Shown here: positions 1 through 6,369 of the stretch, piece by piece
How positions within the stretch are numbered: the first letter of the stretch is position 1
Layout of the letters: each line of letters opens with the position of its first letter
Assembly (NCBI GenBank): GCA_038259855.1
Contig: JBBSOJ010000051.1
Location: 1-15,127, forward strand
DNA: 15,127 bases
From: JBPOFM01 sp038259855
Lineage (GTDB): Bacteria > Bacteroidota > Bacteroidia > Flavobacteriales > Flavobacteriaceae
Direction: 5' to 3'
Position numbers and translations under genes: made by a program
The notes under the pieces: generated by a model
The model's database searches: none
What the model saw: only the letters and a program-made list of their open reading frames with translations
What the model was told of the DNA's origin: nothing

Positions 1-929
1 AAACTCGATATAAAATTTTAATCGAAGCCGACGCCTTTCCTTCTGATAAATATGCGATGGAATCGCAACTGCGGCATCATGGTTATGATGATAAGGATGG
101 ATTGATATTATGGAAAGCTCGCCAACACGAAGATCTCGTCAATTATGATGATCTAGAAACTATTTTCAAAAAACACGGTGAAGAGATAGCTTTGGTCATG
201 ATTGGTGGCGTCAATTATTACACCGGTCAATACTTTGACCTAAAACGTATTGCAGAACTTGGACATCAAAATGGCTGCATGGTCGGATTTGATTGCGCCC
301 ATGGCGCTGGCAACGTCGCGCTTAATTTGCATGATTCTGGAGCTGATTTTGCCGTGTGGTGTACCTACAAATATTTAAATTCTGGTCCTGGAAGTTTAGG
401 AGGCTGTTTTGTTCATGAACGTCATGCACACAGTAAAGAATTAAATCGCTTTACAGGATGGTGGAGCCATAATAAGGAAACCCGTTTTAAAATGCGCGAT
501 GAGTTTGACCAGCTGGCCGGTGCAGAAGGTTGGCAGTTGAGCAATCCACCAATTTTATCCATGGCGGCCATTAAGGCTTCGTTGGATGTTTTTGAAACTG
601 TAGGTTTTGAAAATCTCATTGCAAAATCAAAAAAACTCACAGGTTATTTAGAATTTTTACTCAATCAGTTAGGCGAAGAAATGGTTCGTGTAATAACTCC
701 ATCAAATCAGGATGAACGTGGATGCCAGTTATCGATTCAAATGAAAAATACTGATAAGTCAGTTCACGAAAAATTAACGCAAGCAGGAATTATAAGCGAT
801 TGGCGCGAGCCCTCTGTCATACGCTGTGCACCAGTACCACTTTACAATTCATTTAAAGATGTGTATTATCTGGTAGAGCGATTGAAGGCTATTTTAAATA
901 ACACGAATCACAAAATCGAAAACCATTGA
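1..929 (+). CDS. kynU: Kynureninase, 5'-truncated by window edge
   Basis: PLP-dependent hydrolase that splits 3-hydroxykynurenine (and kynurenine) into 3-hydroxyanthranilate (or anthranilate) plus alanine. The reading frame is open from base 3, so the ATG at 57 is internal: the codons before it read KILIEADAFPSDKYA, a typical kynureninase segment. 308 residues are visible against roughly 415-425 for the family, so about 110 N-terminal residues lie outside. The PLP-binding region is clear: FDCAHGAGN supplies the cofactor aspartate and histidine, and the Schiff-base lysine is in WCTYKYLNSGPG (codon 369-371). The C-terminal RGCQLSIQ and IRCAPVPLYN segments are also family-typical. A 72-bp gap with no obvious terminator separates it from kmo, so the two are probably co-transcribed. 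It supplies the substrate of the dioxygenase further downstream. Confidence 0.96.
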   Translation, partial: TRYKILIEADAFPSDKYAMESQLRHHGYDDKDGLILWKARQHEDLVNYDDLETIFKKHGEEIALVMIGGVNYYTGQYFDLKRIAELGHQNGCMVGFDCAHGAGNVALNLHDSGADFAVWCTYKYLNSGPGSLGGCFVHERHAHSKELNRFTGWWSHNKETRFKMRDEFDQLAGAEGWQLSNPPILSMAAIKASLDVFETVGFENLIAKSKKLTGYLEFLLNQLGEEMVRVITPSNQDERGCQLSIQMKNTDKSVHEKLTQAGIISDWREPSVIRCAPVPLYNSFKDVYYLVERLKAILNNTNHKIENH

Positions 930-1001
930 AGCCTTCCTCAACACGTACCAATGATCTCACAAAATTTTTAAATATAAGTCTCAAATAAGCAAATTAATAC
1001 T

Positions 1002-2405
1002 ATGAAAAAGCAACAAAACATATTAATTATCGGTGCAGGACTTTGTGGTAGTTTACTTGCATTGAGATTGGGACAACGCGGTTACAATGTCACGGTATAC
1101 GAAATGCGCCCCGATTTACGAAAAACCGATATTAGTGCTGGCCGTTCCATCAATCTTGCATTTTCGGATAGAGGTAACAAAGCGATGAAACTTGTTGGGA
1201 TTGAAGACAAGGTGAAGACATTGTGCATCCCCATGAATGGTAGAATGTTACATGACGTCGAAGGCAATACAACACTTGCGCCTTATAGCGGTCGAGATCA
1301 CGAGTTTATCAATTCCATTTCTAGAGGTCAATTGAATGCCTTGCTATTGGATGAAGCAGAAAAACACGACCAAGTAAAAATTCATTTTAATAAAAAATGC
1401 AAATCGGTGGATTTTGAAAACACCACAGTGACGTTTCAGGATTATCATACGAAAGATGCATTTGTAGAGGATGCCGACATCATTATAGCTACCGATGGTG
1501 CAGGCTCTGCATTGAGACAAAGCTATTTTTTAAGTAAAAAATTCTTATTCAGTTTTTCGCAAGATTGGCTGACACATGGGTATAAGGAATTGAGTATACC
1601 TGCCACCCAAGACGGCGATTATAGAACGTATAAAAATGCGCTTCACATATGGGGACGAGATAGTTTTATGCTAATTGCGCTGCCCAATTTAGATGGCAGT
1701 TTTACCGTGACTCTGTTCTTGAGTTATGAAGAAGGTGACTATAATTTTTCAAACTTGAATACAGCAGAAAGGGTTATCGAATTTTTTGAGAAATACTTTA
1801 AAGACGCATTGGAATTGATGCCAAATCTTGCCGAAGAATATTTCACAAATCCTACTGCCCCTCTAGGAACAGTGAAATGTTCGCCGTGGCATTATAAAGG
1901 AAACACGCTCTTAATGGGAGATTCTGCTCATGCGATAGTTCCTTTTTACGGTCAGGGCATGAATGCTTCCTTTGAAGATGTCGTTGAATTCGACAAAGTG
2001 CTAGATCAAAATCTTGAAGACTGGGAATCAATTTTTAAAACCTACAATAAAACTCGAAAAAAAGATACCGACGCCATCGCGGATCTAGCTATCGACAATT
2101 TTCACGAGATGAAAGGCCATGTCAATAATGCGATATTTAGAGAAAAGCGTACTTTAGAGATGGCCTTTGAAAAGACCTTTCCCGAAGCGTATTCCTCAAA
2201 ATACTCACTAGTCACCTTCAATGAAGATATCGGTTATAGAGAAGCTATGTTACGAGGACGGGCACAAGACAAAGCCATTCTTAATATGTTGACCGACAGT
2301 AAAATCACTTTAGAAGACGACCTAAAAATCACGTTAGATAAGGTGAAGGCGGTCACCGAAGAGATTTTAGATGATGATCGTGTCGCGAAAAACTTTAAAC
2401 ATTAA
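1002..2405 (+). CDS. kmo: Kynurenine 3-monooxygenase (FAD-dependent)
   Basis: Flavoprotein aromatic hydroxylase that converts L-kynurenine to 3-hydroxykynurenine using NADPH and O2. At 467 residues it has the usual bacterial length. The N-terminal Rossmann motif GAGLCG (residues 11-16) with an acidic residue at E34 binds the FAD ADP part. SAGRSINLAFSDRG (about 45-58) is the family signature, and GDSAHAIVPFYGQGMNASFED (from about 306) is the second FAD-binding motif. No hydrophobic C-terminal anchor like that of mitochondrial KMO is seen. The first ATG at 1002 places the Rossmann strand at residue 7, as expected. The next gene, ridA-like, starts 7 bp after the stop, which supports an operon. 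The presence of kmo with kynU means the cluster runs through the 3-hydroxyanthranilate route rather than the anthranilate route. Confidence 0.95.
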   Translation: MKKQQNILIIGAGLCGSLLALRLGQRGYNVTVYEMRPDLRKTDISAGRSINLAFSDRGNKAMKLVGIEDKVKTLCIPMNGRMLHDVEGNTTLAPYSGRDHEFINSISRGQLNALLLDEAEKHDQVKIHFNKKCKSVDFENTTVTFQDYHTKDAFVEDADIIIATDGAGSALRQSYFLSKKFLFSFSQDWLTHGYKELSIPATQDGDYRTYKNALHIWGRDSFMLIALPNLDGSFTVTLFLSYEEGDYNFSNLNTAERVIEFFEKYFKDALELMPNLAEEYFTNPTAPLGTVKCSPWHYKGNTLLMGDSAHAIVPFYGQGMNASFEDVVEFDKVLDQNLEDWESIFKTYNKTRKKDTDAIADLAIDNFHEMKGHVNNAIFREKRTLEMAFEKTFPEAYSSKYSLVTFNEDIGYREAMLRGRAQDKAILNMLTDSKITLEDDLKITLDKVKAVTEEILDDDRVAKNFKH

Positions 2406-2412
2406 TGCTATT

Positions 2413-2817
2413 ATGAGCGAAGAAAAAACAGTGACTCCAAGAGGTGCCTATCCCCATACCAAACGCGTAGGTGATTTTATATTTGTGTCTGGTACGAGTT
2501 CCCGTCGTTCTGACAATACTATTGCTGGTGTTGATATTGTTGATGAGATGGGCACCAAACGATTGAATGCGGAAGTGCAAACTCGTGAAGTTATAAAGAA
2601 TATTGAAAAGAATTTAGCCAAAGAAGGTGCGACTTTAAAAGATATTGTCGATGTGACCTCCTTTTTAGTAAATATGAATGATTTTGCGGGCTATAATAAA
2701 GCATATGCGGAATTTTTTGATAAAGATACCGGACCAACCAGAACCACGGTTGCAGTGCATCAATTGCCACATCCGGATTTGGTGGTGGAGATTAAGGTGA
2801 TGGCTTATAAAAAGTAA
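2413..2817 (+). CDS. RidA/YjgF-family protein, probable 2-aminomuconate deaminase
   Basis: 134-residue RidA-fold protein. In kynurenine and 2-nitrobenzoate degradation clusters, proteins of this family (NbaF/AmnD type) hydrolyse 2-aminomuconate to 4-oxalocrotonate and ammonia; position between kmo and the semialdehyde dehydrogenase makes that the best call here. The RidA core is complete: VSGTSS near residue 26, and RTTVAV with the conserved arginine R110 and E126 in VVEIKVMA, the pair that binds the imine/enamine carboxylate in RidA proteins. I chose the ATG at 2413 because it gives a standard RidA start 7 bp after the kmo stop. An in-frame ATG at 2371 would overlap kmo by 35 bp and add 14 residues without family support. 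A general RidA housekeeping role is the alternative. Transcription probably ends before the convergent gene at 2857, although no clear terminator hairpin is visible in the 39-bp gap. Confidence 0.88.
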   Translation: MSEEKTVTPRGAYPHTKRVGDFIFVSGTSSRRSDNTIAGVDIVDEMGTKRLNAEVQTREVIKNIEKNLAKEGATLKDIVDVTSFLVNMNDFAGYNKAYAEFFDKDTGPTRTTVAVHQLPHPDLVVEIKVMAYKK

Positions 2818-2856
2818 TGTTTGTAGATAACTAAAAGGGTATTCGATTTTTAATAC

Positions 2857-3207
2857 TTATTTTCCAAATTTGTCAATTAAGGCATTTTCGGTTTTTATTG
2901 CAATTATAAACACAAGGATTAAGATAATTGTAATTGAAAAAACAAATCCGAGAAAGGCAGAAAAATTTAAAAAAATCCCCAAAACTCCAAATGCTACTAA
3001 AATTATACTATATTTTGAGTAAAGTTTCCCTGCGAAAATCATTGAAAAACTCCAATGTTCTTGACTTCTTCCAGCTCTTTTAGATTTGGATAACAATTTA
3101 TACGAATCTTTATATTTTGTAGAGTTCTTGGTTTGCCACCATCCATTGAAAAACATAAAAACAGCGGACACAAAAAGTACAATCGAAAAACTATTATCAG
3201 TTATCAT
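2857..3207 (-). CDS. SdpI-like small membrane protein
   Basis: 116-residue integral membrane protein on the opposite strand from the kynurenine genes. A first hydrophobic helix spans about residues 7-24. A basic cytosolic-type stretch follows (about 25-50, KLLSKSKRAGRSQEHW). Residues about 66-104 are almost continuously hydrophobic and could form two helices. The middle segment with a basic SKRAGRSQEHW followed by AGKL resembles the conserved core of SdpI/DUF-type proteins, in which SdpI of Bacillus gives immunity to the SdpC toxin; in flavobacteria such proteins are common and uncharacterised. The family call rests on this short motif and topology only. No toxin-like partner is next to it. 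It is AT-richer by eye than its neighbours and splits the degradation cluster, so it may be a later insertion. It starts with ATG at 3207 and ends 40 bp from the ridA-like stop, in convergent orientation. Confidence 0.7.
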   Translation of the reverse strand: MITDNSFSIVLFVSAVFMFFNGWWQTKNSTKYKDSYKLLSKSKRAGRSQEHWSFSMIFAGKLYSKYSIILVAFGVLGIFLNFSAFLGFVFSITIILILVFIIAIKTENALIDKFGK

Positions 3208-3308
3208 TTATGCAGCTTATGATGCTAAAATACAAAATATGAATTGCAGTTTCTTTGGCAAAACCGCTGTTTTTTATCTATTTTTAGCAACGATAATTCT
3301 ATAAATTT

Positions 3309-4751
3309 GTGGCGAACATCCAAAACTACATCAACGGGAACAATGAAAATCCAATTGAAGATAATTGGCTTGATAACTATTGCCCAGCCAATGGGGAGGT
3401 TTACGGACAAATCCCCAACTCTTCCAAAGACGATGTAGAAAACGCATACACTGCAGCCAAATCTGCTTTTAAGCATTGGTCACAAACCACTTTGGAGGAA
3501 CGAAGCAGAATCATGATTAAGATTTCAGAATTGCTGGAAGCTAATTTGCAACGTTTTGCTGAAGCTGAAAGTAAGGATAACGGAAAGCCAATTTCTTTGG
3601 CAAAAGCTGTTGATATTCCAAGAGCCGCAAGCAATTTTAGATTTTTTGGAAATGCGATTACACAATTTTCAAGTGAAAGCCACGAAAGTGTTGGTCAAGA
3701 TGCCATCAATTATACGCTACGTCAACCGATAGGTGTCGTCGGTTGCATTTCACCCTGGAACCTTCCGCTATATCTCTTTACTTGGAAAATTGCTCCAGCC
3801 CTTGCCGCTGGGAATTGCGTAGTGGCAAAACCTAGCGAAATCACTCCAATGACGGCGTATTTGTTAGGTGAAATTTGTACTGAAGCAGGATTACCAAAAG
3901 GCGTTTTAAATATTGTTCACGGATTGGGAAGTACCACAGGACAGGCCATTATTGAACATCCAGATATCAAAGCGATCAGTTTTACAGGTGGAACTTCTAC
4001 TGGAGCACACATCGCTAAAGTTGCTGCACCTATGTTCAAAAAGTTATCGTTGGAATTGGGCGGGAAAAACCCAAACATCATTTTTGGAGATTGTGATTAT
4101 GATGATATGTTGGAAACAACGGTTCGGTCATCATTCGCCAATCAAGGACAGATTTGCTTATGCGGCAGTCGGATTTTTGTGGAAGCATCTATCTATGAGA
4201 AATTCAAAAAAGATTTTATTGAAATAGTCAAAGCATTAAAAGTGGGCCATCCTTCGGAATCCACCACTAATATTGGTGCTTTAGTCTCAAAACCTCATCT
4301 TGAAAAAGTGATGGAACATATAGAAGCTGCCAAGTCGGAAGGCGGCAGAATTCTTTGTGGCGGCCATAAAGTGACTGTAAAAGGATATGAAAAAGGCTAT
4401 TATTTAGAACCAACAGTAATTGAGGTAAAAAATAATAACTGTCGGGTAAATCAGGAAGAGATATTCGGCCCTGTGGTTACCATGATGCCTTTTGAAACTG
4501 AAGCACAGGTTTTGAAACTTGCAAACAACGTAAAATACGGTCTATCAGCTACGCTATGGACCAACGATCTTAAAAGAACGATGCGGATGACCAGTCAATT
4601 GCAGTCTGGTATCGTTTGGGTCAATACCTGGATGATGCGTGACCTACGAACGCCATTTGGCGGTACAAAAGCATCTGGAGTCGGCCGCGAAGGTGGCTTT
4701 GACGCTTTACGCTTTTTTACGGAAGCGAAGAATGTGTGTATAAAATATTAA
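3309..4751 (+). CDS. 2-aminomuconate 6-semialdehyde dehydrogenase (ALDH superfamily)
   Basis: NAD-dependent aldehyde dehydrogenase, 480 residues, expected to oxidise 2-aminomuconate semialdehyde (product of ACMS decarboxylase) to 2-aminomuconate (NbaE/AmnC role). Catalytic residues are in place: the nucleophile C283 in NQGQICLCGSR (codon 4155-4157) and general base E249 in LELGGKNPN. The NAD site is seen in SPWNLPLYL, AKPSEITPM and FTGGTSTG. The start is GTG at 3309, giving MANIQNYING, a normal ALDH N-terminus; no ATG occurs in frame until about residue 69. Substrate is inferred from context, with kmo, kynU, dioxygenase and ACMS decarboxylase all adjacent; betaine or other aldehyde dehydrogenases share the fold. 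It is separated from the ridA-like gene by the reverse-strand membrane protein, so it probably has its own promoter. Confidence 0.88.
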   Translation: MANIQNYINGNNENPIEDNWLDNYCPANGEVYGQIPNSSKDDVENAYTAAKSAFKHWSQTTLEERSRIMIKISELLEANLQRFAEAESKDNGKPISLAKAVDIPRAASNFRFFGNAITQFSSESHESVGQDAINYTLRQPIGVVGCISPWNLPLYLFTWKIAPALAAGNCVVAKPSEITPMTAYLLGEICTEAGLPKGVLNIVHGLGSTTGQAIIEHPDIKAISFTGGTSTGAHIAKVAAPMFKKLSLELGGKNPNIIFGDCDYDDMLETTVRSSFANQGQICLCGSRIFVEASIYEKFKKDFIEIVKALKVGHPSESTTNIGALVSKPHLEKVMEHIEAAKSEGGRILCGGHKVTVKGYEKGYYLEPTVIEVKNNNCRVNQEEIFGPVVTMMPFETEAQVLKLANNVKYGLSATLWTNDLKRTMRMTSQLQSGIVWVNTWMMRDLRTPFGGTKASGVGREGGFDALRFFTEAKNVCIKY

Positions 4752-4754
4752 AAA

Positions 4755-4830
4755 AAGAATCAAGATTTTTAGAATCAAAGACCAAGACTAAAATAGTCAT
4801 GATTCTTGGTTCTTGCGTCTTTCACCTAAA
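4755..4830. repeat. Intergenic imperfect inverted repeat built of AATCAAGA / TCTTGG units
   Basis: The gap between the aldehyde dehydrogenase stop and the SDR gene is filled by short repeats. On the left AGAATCAAGA (4756-4765), AGAATCAAAG (4771-4780) and ACCAAGA (4781-4787) occur in tandem. On the right come GATTCTTGG (4801-4809), TTCTTG (4810-4815) and GTCTTT (4817-4822), roughly their reverse complements. At the centre GACTA-AAA-TAGTC (4786-4798) is a perfect small hairpin. From memory, CAAGA/TCTTG-type hairpins of this kind recur between genes in flavobacterial genomes, so it is probably a dispersed element. It could attenuate or stabilise the transcript here. It lacks a GC-rich stem with a T-run, so I do not call it a terminator. 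Confidence 0.6.
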
Positions 4831-4834
4831 CAAT

Positions 4835-5617
4835 ATGGATTTAAAACTAAAAGATAAAACAGCATTGGTCTGTGGAAGCACAGCAGGCATAGGAAAAGCA
4901 ACAGCAATGCAATTGGCCGCCGAAGGCGTTAAAGTAACCTTGATTGCCAGAAATGAAGATAAATTAAAAAACGTTTTAGCTTCTCTTCCGAGCGACATAC
5001 AACATAATTATATCGTGGCAGATTTTTCGAAGCCTGATGAGTTGAAAAGCAAGGTTTCTGAATATATATCTTTGAACAAAGGTTTTCATATTCTTGTAAA
5101 CAACACCGGTGGACCCAAAGCAGGAACTATTTTAGAAGCTGAAATAGATGAATTTGAAAGTGCTTTTACACAACATCTAAAATGTAATCACATTCTTTCT
5201 CAACTTACGATTCCATATATGAAATCACAGGGATACGGACGCATTATCAATATGATTTCGACTTCTGTGAAACAGCCAATCGAAGGATTGGGCGTTAGCA
5301 ATACCGTCAGAGGCGCGGTTGCGAACTGGAGTAAAACGTTGGCATCCGAGGTAGGGCCCTTTGGCATTACGGTAAATAACGTATTGCCAGGCGCCACCGC
5401 GACCGAACGACTGACTTCAATATTGCATAATGTCGCCAAAAAAATAAATGGCTCTTACGAAGAGGCCGAAACCATGATGAAAAATGTCACACCTGCAAAA
5501 CGCTTTGCTGAACCAGAGGAGATTGCGAGTGCGGTGGTTTTTTTAGCGAGTGAACGCGCAGCCTATATCAACGGCATCAACCTGCCTGTTGACGGTGGAC
5601 GAACAAAAAGTTTGTAG
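4835..5617 (+). CDS. Atypical short-chain dehydrogenase/reductase family protein (no YxxxK)
   Basis: 260-residue Rossmann-fold SDR protein. The nucleotide-binding loop CGSTAGIG is at residues 13-20, DF at 63-64 and NNTGG at 89-93. The strand ending INMISTS (138-144) carries the serine region, and LPGATATERL (184-193) and the C-terminal PVDGG are SDR hallmarks. The canonical catalytic YxxxK is absent: alignment to the following helix (RGAVANWSKTLASE) puts S155 and R159 where Y and K normally sit. This fits the FabG-like/BKR-like subgroup known to lack the tetrad. Its job in the kynurenine cluster is unknown; a role on a muconate intermediate is only a guess. I chose the ATG at 4835, which places the GxxxGIG loop at the usual depth; extending upstream to 4736 would translate the intergenic repeat. 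Repeat elements lie on both sides. Confidence 0.88.
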   Translation: MDLKLKDKTALVCGSTAGIGKATAMQLAAEGVKVTLIARNEDKLKNVLASLPSDIQHNYIVADFSKPDELKSKVSEYISLNKGFHILVNNTGGPKAGTILEAEIDEFESAFTQHLKCNHILSQLTIPYMKSQGYGRIINMISTSVKQPIEGLGVSNTVRGAVANWSKTLASEVGPFGITVNNVLPGATATERLTSILHNVAKKINGSYEEAETMMKNVTPAKRFAEPEEIASAVVFLASERAAYINGINLPVDGGRTKSL

Positions 5618-5637
5618 TATTATATTCATAAAATATC

Positions 5638-5662
5638 GCTGAACAAAGGCTTTTTGTTCTGC
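5638..5662 (+). other. Stem-loop downstream of the SDR gene
   Basis: GAACAAA (5641-5647) pairs with TTTGTTC (5653-5659) around a five-base loop. After one T/T mismatch the stem continues for two pairs (GC 5638-5639 with GC 5661-5662). It begins 21 bp after the SDR stop. It is AT-rich and not followed by a T-run, so it could be a weak terminator, a processing site, or simply part of the repeat-filled gap. Confidence 0.3.
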
Positions 5663-5691
5663 ACATTTATACTTAATTTTAAGCGAAATCT

Positions 5692-5768
5692 AGCGTGAGG
5701 GATTATGGCATTGTTGAAGCTCCTCGCAGAGAGCGACTGCCGAAAGCCCGACCCTTGTGGTCACGCCC
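5692..5768. repeat. Dispersed intergenic element, GCGTGAGGGAT...GCCCGACCC...TCACGCCC type
   Basis: The element opens with AGCGTGAGGGAT (5692-5703) and ends with GCCCGACCC (5747-5755) followed by GGTCACGCCC (5759-5768). The ends GCGTGA (5693-5698) and TCACGC (5761-5766) are perfect reverse complements, so the whole can fold as a long imperfect hairpin with an inner GC-rich part (CGCAGAGAGCGACTGC). Base composition is visibly richer in GC than the flanking gap. I recall elements with the same end sequences between genes in many flavobacterial genomes, but cannot search here. It lies directly upstream of the dioxygenase gene and happens to be open in its frame, giving a spurious 30-codon extension. 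Confidence 0.6.
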
Positions 5769-5784
5769 AAAATATCATCAAACT

Positions 5785-6318
5785 ATGAGCAAATTAGTGT
5801 CTCCCTTAAATTTCAAGGATTGGATTGAAGAAAACAGACATCTTCTAAAACCGCCCGTAGGCAATAAGGTGGTATGGAAAGATGGTGATTTTATTGTCAT
5901 GGTGGTCGGTGGACCAAACAGTAGGAAAGACTATCATTACAACGAAACCCCCGAGTTCTTCTATCAGGTTGAAGGCGATATGGTCTTAAAGATTATTGAT
6001 AACGGAACGCCTAAAGATGTACACATTAGGGAAGGTGATATTTATTTACTTCCACCAAAAGTGCCGCATTCTCCGCAACGTGGCGCCAATACGGTCGGGT
6101 TGGTCATAGAATACAAGCGTCCTGAAGGCATGCGTGACGCATTACTCTGGTTCTGTGAAAATTGCACGACCAAACTTTATGAAGAAGATTTTACCGTTGA
6201 GAATATTGAAACTGATATGCCAAAGATTTTTGATACATATTATGGCGATGAAGTCAAACGGAAATGTCCCAACTGCGGTGAGTTAATGGAGCCACCGAAA
6301 AAGGTTAAGATTGATTGA
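5785..6318 (+). CDS. nbaC: 3-hydroxyanthranilate 3,4-dioxygenase
   Basis: Non-haem Fe(II) cupin enzyme that opens the ring of 3-hydroxyanthranilate to give 2-amino-3-carboxymuconate semialdehyde (ACMS). With the ATG at 5785 it has 177 residues, and the key residues fall at positions matching the bacterial (Cupriavidus/Ralstonia) enzyme: iron ligands H51, E57 (YHYNETPEFF) and H95 (PPKVPHSPQR), substrate-binding R47 and R99, and E109. It is the bacterial form with a C-terminal rubredoxin-like second iron site: C124 and C127 (FCENC), C161 and C164 (KCPNC). An upstream in-frame GTG at 5695 would add 30 residues that are merely the translated intergenic repeat, so it is rejected. Its product feeds the next gene, ACMS decarboxylase, 51 bp downstream. 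The symbol follows the Pseudomonas nba naming. Confidence 0.95.
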   Translation: MSKLVSPLNFKDWIEENRHLLKPPVGNKVVWKDGDFIVMVVGGPNSRKDYHYNETPEFFYQVEGDMVLKIIDNGTPKDVHIREGDIYLLPPKVPHSPQRGANTVGLVIEYKRPEGMRDALLWFCENCTTKLYEEDFTVENIETDMPKIFDTYYGDEVKRKCPNCGELMEPPKKVKID

Positions 6319-6369
6319 ATCCTTTACTGTGAAGATTCACTTTAAAACTAGTTAGCAAAATGATGAATT

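Noticed and set aside
3302..3309. TAAATTTG, a perfect TAnnTTTG box, at the start of the dehydrogenase gene
   Set aside because: It includes the first base of the GTG start codon, so transcription would start inside the coding region. No in-frame start is available downstream until about residue 69. Probably chance in AT-rich DNA.
4736..4834. 33-residue N-terminal extension of the SDR protein overlapping the dehydrogenase end
   Set aside because: It translates the intergenic repeat, and the ATG at 4835 gives a normal SDR N-terminus.
5695..5784. 30-residue N-terminal extension of the dioxygenase from a GTG
   Set aside because: It is translated repeat sequence with no family match; the ATG at 5785 gives the standard length and ligand positions.
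6329..6340. GTGAAGATTCAC near-palindrome before ACMSD
   Set aside because: Arms of five bases with a two-base centre are too short to separate from chance.
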